From NCBI GenBank assembly GCA_031384695.1, contig JANNAV010000177.1, positions 1-39,260 of the forward strand: a DNA stretch of 39,260 bases. The letters run 5' to 3'. Source of the DNA: JANNAV01 sp031384695 (GTDB lineage: Bacteria; Pseudomonadota; Alphaproteobacteria; Rhodobacterales; Rhodobacteraceae). A program made the position numbers and the translations under genes. A model generated the notes under the pieces. The model had not been told where the DNA came from. It was given only the letters and a program-made list of their open reading frames with translations, and searched no databases. This document shows positions 7,458 to 15,254 of this stretch, in pieces (the stretch's first letter is position 1; every line of letters starts with the position of its first letter).

Positions 7458-8951
7458 ATGCACCGATTCTGGATGATCGCTGCTCTTGTGACCACCGCCC
7501 TGCCCCTCCATGCCGAAACCGTCAAGCTGACGCTGCTCGGCGTCGGCGATGTCTATAACTTCGCCGAAGAAGACGGGCGCGGCGGCTTTGCCCGCCTGAA
7601 CGCAGTGGCGCGCGCCGAACGCGCCGCCAACCCCAACACGCTTTACCTGTTCGATGGCGATATGCTGTCGCCCTCGCTGCTGTCGGGTTTCGATATGGGG
7701 CAGAACACCATTGATCTGACCAACATCGTGCCCTTCGATCTGGCCGTCCCCGGCAACCACGAATTTGATTTCGGGCCGGAGAATTTCTTCGCCAAAATGC
7801 AGGCCTCGGCCTACCCCTGGGCCGCGATCAACATCACCGCAGCCGATGGCACCCCGATCAAGGGCCTTGGCGGCGTGATGATCAAAGACATCGCCGGGGT
7901 GCGCGTCGCGGTGATCCCGGTGGCGCAAGATACCTCGCCCGACGTGTCCTCCACCGGTTCGGTGAAATTCGGCCCCACGGTTGATATGGCCATCGCCGCC
8001 GCCAAAGTGGCGCGCGAGGATGGCGCCGATATCATCGTCGGTCTGGTCCAGACCAACATGGAAAACGACCGCGCCCTGATCAGATCGCACGCCTTCGACG
8101 TGATCCTGTCGGGCGACGACCACTCCTATGCCACCAGCTATGACGGGGTGACGGCCTATGTCGAAACTTCGGTCGACGGCCAGTTCCTGTCGCCGCTGGA
8201 TCTGACCATCGAGATTGGCGACAGGGACGGCAAACGCACCGTCGCCTGGACCCCGGCCTTCCGCTTTATTGACACGGCCACCATCACCCCCGATCCCGAA
8301 ACGCAAACGCTGGTCGACAAGTTCGAGGCCTCGCTCGATCAGACTTTGGGGGTGGCAATCGGCACCACCGAAACCGCGCTCGATTCGCGCCGCAATGTGG
8401 TGCGGGGCGAGGAATCGGCGATGGGCAACCTGATTGCCGATGCGATGCGGGCCGCCACCAGTGCCGATGTGGCGATCATGAACGGCGGCGGCATCCGCGC
8501 CGACCGCACCTATGACGCGGGCGCCAAACTGACCCGCCGCGATATCCTGACCGAACTGCCTTTCGGCAATCTGACGGTGCTGACGGAACTGCCGGGCGCG
8601 CAGGTGTTGCTGGCGCTGGAGAATGCGGTCAGTCAGGTGGAAAAAGGCTCGGGCCGGTTCGCGCAGGTGTCGGGCCTCAGCTTTGTCTATGATCCGTCTG
8701 CCGAGGCAGGCGCGCGGGTGTCCGAAGTGATGGTGAATGGTGCTCCACTGGCACCCGATACCGTCTACAAGGTGGCGGTCAACGATTACATTCTGGGTGG
8801 TGGCGATGGCTATGCGGCCTTGGGTGGTGGGCGGATCGTGACCAATCAGGGCGGCGGCAATCTGGTGGCAAGCGATGTGATGGCCTATGTCGAAAAGGCG
8901 GGCGTGGTGAAACCGGCGGTGGAGGGGCGGATCAAACTGCTGGGGAAATAG
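7458..8951 (+). CDS. Secreted 5'-nucleotidase / metallophosphatase
   Basis: A 497-residue periplasmic enzyme of the 5'-nucleotidase (UshA/YfkN-like) family that removes phosphate from nucleotides. Residues 1-21 are a signal peptide ending in LHA. The metallophosphatase half shows LLGVGDVYNF, LFDGDMLSPS, VPGNHEFDFG and LSGDDHSY (metal ligands); the C-terminal substrate domain has GNLIADAMR, NGGGIRAD, LPFGNLT and NDYILGGGDGY. GAAGAGGAG lies just before the ATG at 7458. The first motif is GDVY rather than the more common NDxH, a known subtype. Divergent from the DUF952-pyrD-trpB run, with a shared 150-bp promoter region. Confidence 0.92.
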   Translation: MHRFWMIAALVTTALPLHAETVKLTLLGVGDVYNFAEEDGRGGFARLNAVARAERAANPNTLYLFDGDMLSPSLLSGFDMGQNTIDLTNIVPFDLAVPGNHEFDFGPENFFAKMQASAYPWAAINITAADGTPIKGLGGVMIKDIAGVRVAVIPVAQDTSPDVSSTGSVKFGPTVDMAIAAAKVAREDGADIIVGLVQTNMENDRALIRSHAFDVILSGDDHSYATSYDGVTAYVETSVDGQFLSPLDLTIEIGDRDGKRTVAWTPAFRFIDTATITPDPETQTLVDKFEASLDQTLGVAIGTTETALDSRRNVVRGEESAMGNLIADAMRAATSADVAIMNGGGIRADRTYDAGAKLTRRDILTELPFGNLTVLTELPGAQVLLALENAVSQVEKGSGRFAQVSGLSFVYDPSAEAGARVSEVMVNGAPLAPDTVYKVAVNDYILGGGDGYAALGGGRIVTNQGGGNLVASDVMAYVEKAGVVKPAVEGRIKLLGK

Positions 8952-9000
8952 CCACGGATTTCGCTGCCCCTTTCCAACGCGCGCCGCTAACATCACCGCC

Positions 9001-9660
9001 ATGTGCGGCCGCTTCACCATCACCGACCCGAACGAGGCCATCGCCGCCCTTTTCGCGGCGGTAACCGGCAATGACCTGCCCGACAGCCCGCGCTACAACA
9101 TCTGTCCCACCGATCAGATCGCCGTCGTCACCGCAGACGCCGCAGGCAGCAGTCGCCGCCTGCGCGCCATGCGCTGGGGCCTGCTGCCGCAGTGGTACAA
9201 AACCCCCACCGATGGCCCCCTGATCATCAACGCCCGTGCGGATACCATCGCCATGAAACCGGCGTTCCGCGAGTCCGTCCGCCGCCGCCGCTGCCTGATC
9301 CCCGCTGCCGGGTTTTATGAATGGAGTGCCGGGCCGGATGGCGCGCGCCTGCCGTGGTACATCAGCCGCCGCGATGGCGCGCCGATGGCCCTTGGCGGCC
9401 TCTGGCAGCCATGGGGCGATACGCTGACTTGCGCAATGGTCACGGTCGATGCCGGGCCCGGCATGGCGGGCATCCACCACCGCGAGCCGCTGATCATCGA
9501 GCCCGCCGACCGGGCCCTGTGGCTGGGCGAGGCGGGGCACGGTGCGGCCAGCCTGATGCAACCCCGCCCGGCGGGCGTCTTGCAGGCCCACCGCGTGGCC
9601 ACAACCGTCAATTCCAACCGCGCCAGCGGCCCCGATCTGATTGCGCCGATCAGCACCTGA
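9001..9660 (+). CDS. SOS response-associated peptidase (SRAP, YedK/HMCES family)
   Basis: A 219-residue protein that, in studied members, crosslinks through Cys2 to abasic sites in single-stranded DNA and so protects them. Cys2 follows the initiator Met (MCGRFTIT). Other family motifs are RYNICPTDQI, MRWGLLPQW, NARADTIAMKPAFRE, CLIPAAGFYEW (catalytic Glu) and GIHHREPLII, where the usual His-x-Arg-Met-Pro region carries Glu-Pro. Full length. It starts about 50 bp after the 5'-nucleotidase stop and ends just before a fragment of tRNA-Gly. Confidence 0.93.
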   Translation: MCGRFTITDPNEAIAALFAAVTGNDLPDSPRYNICPTDQIAVVTADAAGSSRRLRAMRWGLLPQWYKTPTDGPLIINARADTIAMKPAFRESVRRRRCLIPAAGFYEWSAGPDGARLPWYISRRDGAPMALGGLWQPWGDTLTCAMVTVDAGPGMAGIHHREPLIIEPADRALWLGEAGHGAASLMQPRPAGVLQAHRVATTVNSNRASGPDLIAPIST

Positions 9661-9703
9661 GGGTGTTGAGCCCGCCCCACAGGGGTGCTATCAAGCCCTC
9701 AGC

Positions 9704-9740
9704 GCGGGCGTTGTGTAATGGTAAGACCTTAGCCTTCCAA
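9704..9740 (+). repeat. 5' half of tRNA-Gly (partial, inverted copy)
   Basis: These 37 bases match the first 37 nucleotides of the tRNA-Gly(UCC) gene on the opposite strand (9916-9952) with one change (C to T at 9730). The match stops exactly at the 3' edge of the anticodon loop; the following bases do not fold as the rest of a tRNA. A break at this point is typical of crossover sites of tyrosine recombinases in tRNA genes, so this may be an attachment-site remnant, or the scar of an inversion. Confidence 0.85.
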
Positions 9741-9744
9741 ACAT

Positions 9745-9789
9745 GTGGTCAAACCGTGAAATCCACTAAGATTTCAAGCGTTTAACCAC
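9745..9789. other. Long imperfect inverted repeat next to the tRNA half
   Basis: GTGGT at 9745 pairs with ACCAC at 9785, AAAC with GTTT, and GAAATC with GATTTC around a six-base loop CACTAA; only a few mismatches interrupt the stem. It starts five bases after the tRNA half copy ends. It could be a transcription terminator or arm-type sequence of an element's attachment site. Confidence 0.55.
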
Positions 9790-9878
9790 CAAAAATTTCT
9801 CCAATCGTAGGCAAATCGTAGGTCACGAAGAAATCGTGCGGGCAGGCTCGCGCGTTCAATGTTCCATCAGTGTTTGAA

Positions 9879-9952
9879 TGGAGCGGGCGACGGGAATCGA
9901 ACCCGTGTCTTCAGCTTGGAAGGCTGAGGTCTTACCATTACACAACGCCCGC
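9879..9952 (-). tRNA. tRNA-Gly (anticodon UCC)
   Basis: Read on the minus strand, 5' GCGGGCG pairs with 3' CGCCCGC; the anticodon stem is TCAGC/GCTGA with loop CTTCCAA (anticodon TCC at 9918-9920); the T arm is ACGGG-TTCGATT-CCCGT; the discriminator T and CCA are encoded (9879-9882). One mismatch (G-G) sits in the D stem. An inverted half copy lies at 9704-9740. Spurious reading frames over this gene (typical tRNA-shadow ORFs) should be ignored. Confidence 0.95.
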
Positions 9953-9967
9953 GATACAAGACGACTA

Positions 9968-10599
9968 TCATCGCAACTTGGTAGGTTTCAAGTTGATTTC
10001 GCCTTCGCGCCCGATCTTTCGAGTCTCGATAACGAAGCCAGACTTGCCGCGAACGAGGGCTATTGGCGTAGTTGCCACCATAAACTTTTTCGGTTTGGCC
10101 AGTTTCTTGAACCGCCGAAACAGAGTTTGAGCTTCTTCTCCGCGTTGTTCCGCAAGTTCTTCGAAGATCACCCCGTCCAGTTTCATTTCAGAACGAGCGC
10201 GTTTGGACGCAGAGCCGTCGTCACGCACTTCCTTCCGCATTTCTTCGAAGTATTCGACCAAAACGATCCTTGCCTCATGCCTGTCGAGTGCAGCGTCTAA
10301 GTCGCCACTCAGCCAGCCAGTCAGCAGGTCATGGCAATCTTCATACCGACGCCAACGCGCATCCGTTCGGTCGCCCCTATGACCTTGAGCCGGGAACTCG
10401 CCTTGCAAGTTGAACAAGAAACTGTCCGCGAACCAAGTAAAAAACGAACGGACGAACGCCGGGTAATCGTGCCCTGCCTCATGGCAGACTGCATCGCTAC
10501 CATAACGTAGTGCGGCAATGGCTCGAACTCGAACCGCAAGCGGAGGTATTCGAGGAATACCTTGTCAAAACTACCTTCGTCGTTTGCCTGTTTCGCCAC
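9968..10599 (-). pseudogene. Unknown gene, frameshifted (hypothetical protein)
   Basis: A GTG at 10599 with AGGAGG seven bases upstream opens a frame coding MAKQANDEGSFDKVFLEYLR ... VMVAMQSAMRQG. It then continues as unlikely sequence to a stop at 10321. The -1 frame from about 10466 carries on with a natural-looking sequence (HDYPAFVRSFFTWFADSFLF, then NLQGEF) that has no start codon of its own before 10417, and ends at 9968 (about 210 residues joined). So the parts look like one gene broken by a single-base indel in the GGCAGGG run; a sequencing error or programmed slip is possible. The C-terminal half is charged (KRARSEMKLDG, RRFKKLAKPKKF). No family recognised. Island gene next to tRNA-Gly. 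Confidence 0.6.
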
Positions 10600-10672
10600 G
10601 GACGACCTCCTGAGTCAGAACGGTCGAGCCAACTAACGGCAAACACCGCAAATGCTGCAAGGAGATACAGCA

Positions 10673-10969
10673 ATGGCTATCAAGTTGAACACCGTCAATC
10701 TCACTTTCGACTCCATCTACCTCAGCCTGACCGACGGAAAGGAAATCGTCGTAAGCTGTGTCGGCGACTTCCCGGTGCCCCCTCATGAAGGCATCGTCGG
10801 CAATGTCGTCAATGACCCTGAATTTCTCGGCGCTCTGCGGGCCTTGTTCTCTGTCGTTAAGAAGTTAAACACTCCCGAAGGACGGGGCGTCAAGAAGATC
10901 GCAAAGGCGGGTCGCGGCGGCACCATTATCGTCAGGTTCGAAGATCGCAACGCTGCGGTGGCAGCATGA
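10673..10969 (+). CDS. Small hypothetical protein (island)
   Basis: A 98-residue protein starting at ATG 10673, with AAGGAG eight bases upstream; the ATG at 10652 has no such site. The sequence begins MAIKLNTVNLTFDSIYLSL and has a basic segment (VKKIAKAGRGGTIIVRF) near the C-terminus. It has no signal peptide or membrane helix and no motif I can name. It is divergent from the frameshifted gene (10599) with a 73-bp shared control region, and 25 bp ahead of the next small gene, so these two form an operon. Confidence 0.65.
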   Translation: MAIKLNTVNLTFDSIYLSLTDGKEIVVSCVGDFPVPPHEGIVGNVVNDPEFLGALRALFSVVKKLNTPEGRGVKKIAKAGRGGTIIVRFEDRNAAVAA

Positions 10970-10994
10970 TCATCCACAACATGGAGGTGTGATC

Positions 10995-11354
10995 ATGCTC
11001 GACTACACCAACGACCCGAAACTGCTCGAAGAAGCCTTCCGGCTCGTGCGTCTGGCAGATCATATCGACGTCGCCTTGACCATCGGCGACTATCGGTTCG
11101 ATCCCTTCAACGATGAAGACCCCAATCTGTTCGACTTTCTGAAGCTGCTGTCACTCTCAGAAATTGGCGGCTGGATGGAAGCCGTTTGCGACATGCTGAA
11201 CCGTGCGCTCGGTGAGCCGGAAGAGACGCTGAGTGATCTGGGGGAGGTCCGTGAGGCGCAGAGCGTGCTCAAGAAGCACCTCATGTCGGGTCTCATCGAC
11301 AACATCGAATGGTCCAGCACGGAGCGCGAGCTGTATGTGACGCACTGCGCCTGA
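10995..11354 (+). CDS. Small acidic hypothetical protein (island)
   Basis: A 119-residue, acidic, mainly helical protein (MLDYTNDPKLLEEAFRLVRL ... LFDFLKLLSLSEIGGWMEAV). I choose the ATG at 10995 since GGAGG sits seven bases upstream; the GTG six bases earlier is too close. No cysteine cluster, signal peptide or membrane helix. It follows the gene at 10673 with a 25-bp gap, and a basic/acidic pair of small proteins in one operon beside a tRNA could be a toxin-antitoxin or phage-type pair, but nothing in the sequence proves it. An IS3 end begins ten bases after its stop. Confidence 0.65.
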   Translation: MLDYTNDPKLLEEAFRLVRLADHIDVALTIGDYRFDPFNDEDPNLFDFLKLLSLSEIGGWMEAVCDMLNRALGEPEETLSDLGEVREAQSVLKKHLMSGLIDNIEWSSTERELYVTHCA

Positions 11355-11363
11355 AACGGCAAG

Positions 11364-11928
11364 TGAACCGCCCCGGGTTTGCCGGAGGGTGGTTTGTTCA
11401 ACGACTAGGCGACCATATCGAGTGAGTTCAGGTTTGCATAGAACGCCTCCTCTGCTTCTTCGGGCGGGATGTATCCGATGGGGCCAAACAGGCGGCGGTT
11501 GTTATACCAATCCACCCATTTGAGGGTTTCCCATTCGACTTCGCGCATCGATTTCCAGGGGCCGATCTGCTTGATGACTTCGGTTTTGAACAGGCCGATG
11601 ACACATTTGGCCAGAGCATTGTCATAGGCGTCACCGACGGTGCCAACTGAAAGGTCGATTTCTGCTTCGGCCAGGCGCTCGGTATACTTGATCGACAGGT
11701 ATTGTGGTCCTCGGTCAGAATGATGGATCAAGCTCTTGTTATCATGCGTCTTTCTTTGCCAGATCGCCTGATCCAGCGCATCAAGCACGAACTGGGTTTT
11801 CATCGATGTCGAGGCGCGCCACCCCACAATCCGTCGGGCAAACACATCGATCACGAACGCCACATAGACTGTTCCCGACCATGTGGGCACGTAGGTAAAA
11901 TCTGAAACCCACAGTTTGTTCGGCCGAC
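11364..11928 (-). mobile_element. IS3-family element remnant, right end
   Basis: TGAACCGCCCCGGGTTTGCC at 11364 is a terminal inverted repeat of the IS3 family type (right end), followed by the 3' end of an orfB transposase gene on the minus strand. The left part of the element, including orfA and the N-terminus of orfB, is missing: the sequence turns into IS481-like DNA at about 11926-11930. Not mobile on its own. Confidence 0.8.
11405..11926 (-). pseudogene. IS3-family transposase OrfB, truncated and catalytically altered
   Basis: The surviving 174 residues cover the integrase core: RPNKLWVSDFTYVPTW (first Asp), VYVAFVIDVFARRIVGWR, HHSDRGPQYLS (second Asp), GDAYDNAL and the C-terminal WVDWYNNRRLFGPIGYIPP. 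At the place of the third catalytic residue, usually DNALAE, the sequence reads DNALAKCVIG, so the Glu of the DDE triad is a Lys. The N-terminal helix-turn-helix part is absent; the frame can be read on to 12025 only into antisense IS481 sequence. Hence a dead fragment. Confidence 0.85.
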
Positions 11929-11929
11929 C

Positions 11930-12240
11930 TTCGCCGCCGTCTGCAGGAACCTGAAACTGAAACACATCCGCACCAAGCCCTACACGCCCAAAACCAACGG
12001 CAAACTTCTCGGCGATGTGGACCATCGCCTGCCAGTCAACGGGCCGAGAGGTTCATCCAGACCGCCCTGCGCCAATGGGCCTATCCCCGCGCCTGCACAA
12101 CGTCCGAGCAGCGCAAAAACCTCCTGCCGCAATGGACCCACATGTACAATTGGCATCGCCCGCACGGCAGCCTGAACTCAAAGCCACCTATCAGTCGCCT
12201 TGGTCAACCGATGGACAACCTGTTGAGGTTCCACAGCTAG
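11930..12240 (+). pseudogene. IS481-family transposase, C-terminal fragment with insertion
   Basis: Forward frame 11930-12004 reads FAAVCRNLKLKHIRTKPYTP then KTNGK, the region before the last catalytic Glu of IS481 transposases. After an unrelated 38-bp stretch (12005-12042, not a multiple of three), the sequence resumes as AERFIQTALRQWAYPRACTT ... MYNWHRPHGSLN ... PISRLGQPMDNLLRFHS and stops at 12240. So the C-terminal third is present but split by a frame-breaking 38-bp insertion flanked by CAACGG on each side. The upstream part is replaced by the IS3 remnant. Confidence 0.85.
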
Positions 12241-12270
12241 CGGTGGTCTGGCGGTGCCCCTTTGGCATCA

Positions 12271-12297
12271 TGCGCCCCGAACCGATCTGGAAACGCG
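12271..12297 (+). repeat. Dispersed GAACCGATCTGGAAACGC repeat
   Basis: The core GAACCGATCTGGAAACGC also occurs at 33819-33837 (one change), inverted at 33911-33932, and in shorter inverted form at 1699-1719; a related duplicated form (two CACCGATCTGGAAA blocks) lies at 16940-16975. All copies are between genes. Function unknown; probably half of a small non-autonomous element (see 33814-33936). Confidence 0.6.
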
Positions 12298-12383
12298 CGG
12301 GCAAAGCGTTTGCCAGGCTGCCGCCTGCGCTGCAGGGCGGGCCACCCCTTCCCCCAGACGCCCCCCCATAGTATAGCCGCGCC

Positions 12384-13805
12384 ATGGCACAGAACCCTCC
12401 CAACCTCCGCCCCGATCTGGCACCCCGGCCCAGCTTTCGCGAACCGGTCCGCCCCGGCCAGCCGACCATCGGCATGGTCAGCCTTGGCTGCCCCAAGGCG
12501 CTGGTGGACAGCGAACGTATCCTGACCCGCCTGCGGGCCGAGGGCTATGCGATCTCGCCCGATTACAAGGGTGCGGATGCGGTGATCGTCAACACCTGCG
12601 GCTTTCTCGATTCTGCCAAGGCCGAAAGTCTGGAGGCAATCGGCGAGGCGCTGGCCGAGAACGGCCGGGTGATCGTAACGGGCTGTCTGGGGGCGGAACC
12701 TGAGTATATCACCGGGGCGCATCCCCGGGTTCTGGCCGTCACCGGCCCGCATCAGTACGAGGCGGTGCTGGATGCGGTGCACAAGGCCGTGCCCGCCAAA
12801 CCCGACCCGTTCGTCGATCTGCTGCCCGCCTCGGCGGTCAGCCTGACGCCGCGGCATTACAGCTATCTTAAGATATCGGAGGGCTGCAATCACAAATGCA
12901 AGTTCTGCATTATCCCCGATATGCGCGGCCGTCTGCAAAGCCGCCCGGCGCATGCGGTGCTGCGCGAGGCGGAAAAGCTGGTGCAGGCGGGAGTGCGCGA
13001 GTTGCTGGTGATCTCGCAGGATACTTCGGCCTACGGGGTTGATATCAAACACGCATCCGACAAAGGCCACCGCGCCCATATCACCGACCTCGCGCGCGAT
13101 CTGGGTGGCCTTGGGGCCTGGGTGCGGCTGCATTACGTCTATCCCTACCCGCATGTCCGCGATCTGATCCCGCTGATGGCGGCCCAATCCGGCTCTGGCG
13201 GGTGGATCCTGCCCTATCTGGATATCCCGTTTCAGCATGCCGATCCGGGCGTGCTGCGCCGGATGGCCCGCCCTGCCGCCGCCGCCCGCACCCTGGACGA
13301 GATTGCCGCATGGCGGCAGATGTGCCCCGAGATCACCCTGCGCTCGACCTTCATCGTGGGATATCCCGGCGAGACGGAGGCCGAGTTTCAGGTGCTGCTG
13401 GATTGGATGGACGAGGCGCAACTGGACCGGGTGGGGTGTTTTCAGTACGAAAACGTGGCCGGCGCACGCAGCAACGCCTTGCCGGATCATGTGGCGGCCG
13501 AGGTGAAGCAAGAGCGTTGGGATCGGTTTATGGCAAAGGCACAGGCGATTTCCGAGGCGAAACTGGCCGCAAAGGTTGGAAAAATGCTGGAGGTGATCGT
13601 GGACGAGGTGGATGCCGAAGGCGCCACCTGCCGCACCAGAGCCGACGCGCCCGAGATTGACGGGAACCTGTTCATCGACGCAGGGTTCGAGGCCTTGCAG
13701 CCGGGGGATATCGTTTCGGTGACGGTGGAAGAGGCGGGCGAGTATGATCTGTGGGGGGCGCTCTCGCCCGGCACGGCGCATGCGCCTTCGCGGATCGCCG
13801 GTTGA
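12384..13805 (+). CDS. rimO: Ribosomal protein uS12 Asp-88 methylthiotransferase
   Basis: A 473-residue radical-SAM enzyme with two 4Fe-4S clusters that adds a methylthio group to an aspartate of ribosomal protein S12. The N-terminal cluster ligands are Cys36 (SLGCPKALVDSE), Cys72 (VNTCGF) and Cys101 (VTGCLG); the radical-SAM triad is Cys168, Cys172 and Cys175 (EGCNHKCKFCIIP). The RimO-type IPDMRGRLQSR segment, YVYPYP, PYLDIPFQHAD and FIVGYPGET follow, and a TRAM domain closes the C-terminus. The S12-type sequences favour RimO over MiaB. First intact gene after the IS debris; the junction at 12240-12383 contains only a repeat (12271-12297). Confidence 0.96.
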   Translation: MAQNPPNLRPDLAPRPSFREPVRPGQPTIGMVSLGCPKALVDSERILTRLRAEGYAISPDYKGADAVIVNTCGFLDSAKAESLEAIGEALAENGRVIVTGCLGAEPEYITGAHPRVLAVTGPHQYEAVLDAVHKAVPAKPDPFVDLLPASAVSLTPRHYSYLKISEGCNHKCKFCIIPDMRGRLQSRPAHAVLREAEKLVQAGVRELLVISQDTSAYGVDIKHASDKGHRAHITDLARDLGGLGAWVRLHYVYPYPHVRDLIPLMAAQSGSGGWILPYLDIPFQHADPGVLRRMARPAAAARTLDEIAAWRQMCPEITLRSTFIVGYPGETEAEFQVLLDWMDEAQLDRVGCFQYENVAGARSNALPDHVAAEVKQERWDRFMAKAQAISEAKLAAKVGKMLEVIVDEVDAEGATCRTRADAPEIDGNLFIDAGFEALQPGDIVSVTVEEAGEYDLWGALSPGTAHAPSRIAG

Positions 13806-13832
13806 CAGCATCAGCAGTGTGAAAGCGCGCCC

Positions 13833-14462
13833 ATGTATATTCCCGCCCAGTTCCACGAAATCAACCCCGACGAGATTGCGTCCATCGTCGAGGCGGCACC
13901 GCTTGCCTGCCTGGTGGCGCAGACGTCCGAAGGGCTGATCGCCAATCATCTGCCGCTGCTGGCGGCACCGGATGGCACGCTGATCGGCCATGTGGCGCTG
14001 GCGAATGACATGCACCGGCTGATCGCGGCGGGGCAGGAGGTGCTGATCATCTTCCGGGGTGACGACGGCTATGTGTCGCCGAACTTCTACCCCTCGAAGT
14101 CTGAGCATCACCGGCATGTGCCGACGTGGAACTATCAGGTGGTCCACATCTACGGCGCCATCACCTTTCAGCATGATGCGCACGCCAAGCGCGCAGCGGT
14201 GGGGCTGTTGACGCGCAGGCACGAGCGGCGGGTGAACGGCAAGGACGCGTGGCGGATGGCCGACGCTCCGGCGGATTACATGGAAACCATGCTGGGCGCT
14301 ATCGTGGCGTTCCGGGTTGCGGTGAGCCGGACCCTTGCGAAATCGAAGTTGAGCCAGAACCGCGATGCGCGCGATTATCTGGGGGCCGTCGCGGGCCTGG
14401 AAGGCTCGGGCCATCAGGTGTTGTCGGCGCAGATGGCGCGCCGTCTGCCGGCCGGGGAATGA
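13833..14462 (+). CDS. FMN-binding PaiB-like regulatory protein
   Basis: A 209-residue protein of the PaiB family (FMN-binding, split-barrel fold), annotated in Bacillus as a negative regulator of sporulation and protease genes; in proteobacteria the role is not clear. Diagnostic features: MYIPAQFHE start, LVAQTSEGLIANHLPLL, GHVALANDMHRL, FRGDDGYVSPNFYPSK, VPTWNYQVVHIYG, and the C-terminal KSKLSQNRDARDYLGAV. Full length, cytoplasmic. Starts 27 bp after rimO stops, so it may be co-transcribed. Confidence 0.88.
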   Translation: MYIPAQFHEINPDEIASIVEAAPLACLVAQTSEGLIANHLPLLAAPDGTLIGHVALANDMHRLIAAGQEVLIIFRGDDGYVSPNFYPSKSEHHRHVPTWNYQVVHIYGAITFQHDAHAKRAAVGLLTRRHERRVNGKDAWRMADAPADYMETMLGAIVAFRVAVSRTLAKSKLSQNRDARDYLGAVAGLEGSGHQVLSAQMARRLPAGE

Positions 14463-14551
14463 TCGCAAGGTGCTGCAGCCGCCGATCGCGTTGACTTGGC
14501 CCTTCCCGGCGGCGCAGACTGTGCAGATCAGACCCTTTTTGGACATCGCCC

Positions 14552-15160
14552 ATGCCCTGGATCGCCACCGTGCCTTACGCCTATTCCACCGGCAAGCTGC
14601 GCCTGCTTTATGACCGGGTCAAAGGCCCCGGCGATAATGTGGACAATATCATGATGATGCATTCGCTGCGCCCCCACACGATGGAGGCGCATATGGCAAT
14701 GTACAAATACACGCTGCACCATTCCGGCAATACCCTGCCGAAGTGGTTTCTGGAGGTGCTGGGGGTCTGGGTTTCGGCGCTGAACCACTGCGGATACTGT
14801 GTGGAGCATCACTTTGCGGGCCTGCAACGGTTGCTGGGCGATCCGGGCCGCGCGGACGCGATCCGGATGGCGATTGAGGCGCGGGATTTCGCGGCGGCAC
14901 CGTTGAGTGACGCGCAAAAGCTGGCGCTTGGCTATGCCGAGACGCTGACGCTTGCGCCGGCCAGCCTGACGGAGGCCCGCGTCGCGGCGCTGCGCGCTGC
15001 GGGTTTCAGCGACGGCGAAGTGCTGGAGATCAATCAGGTATCGGCCTATTTCGCTTATGCCAACCGCACCGTTCTGGGGCTTGGCTGTTCGACCGAGGGC
15101 GATGTGCTTGGCCTGTCGCCGGGTGACAGCGCCAACCCAGATGACTGGTCGCACCGCTGA
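14552..15160 (+). CDS. AhpD-like alkylhydroperoxidase / carboxymuconolactone decarboxylase family
   Basis: A 202-residue all-helical protein. The redox pair Cys80-x-x-Cys83 followed by His (NHCGYCVEHH) is the AhpD-type peroxidase site, so a thiol peroxidase or related reaction is likely. The rest (PWIATVPYA start, LRPHTMEAHMAMYKYTL, VSAYFAYANRTVLGLG end) matches the peroxidase-related subgroup of the CMD family. No signal peptide. Lies in a rightward row of redox-associated genes (PaiB-like, this, double CDGSH protein). Confidence 0.85.
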   Translation: MPWIATVPYAYSTGKLRLLYDRVKGPGDNVDNIMMMHSLRPHTMEAHMAMYKYTLHHSGNTLPKWFLEVLGVWVSALNHCGYCVEHHFAGLQRLLGDPGRADAIRMAIEARDFAAAPLSDAQKLALGYAETLTLAPASLTEARVAALRAAGFSDGEVLEINQVSAYFAYANRTVLGLGCSTEGDVLGLSPGDSANPDDWSHR

Positions 15161-15254
15161 AAAGCACAGACAGTATGCGTTGGCGCGCCCAGGCTTAGCT
15201 TGCAATAATCGCCGGTGCGGCCATAGTTGACGCAGAAATCCGTTGGAGGAAGCT

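Noticed and set aside
9870..10300. Forward ORFs over 9870-10300 (86 and 140 residues)
   Set aside because: They start in the antisense of tRNA-Gly and give the well-known spurious tRNA-shadow peptide (ERATGIEPVSSAWKAEVLPL); no real gene.
14488..14530. TTGACT with a weak downstream hexamer ahead of the AhpD-like gene, as a promoter
   Set aside because: No acceptable -10 sequence at proper spacing; not enough to call.
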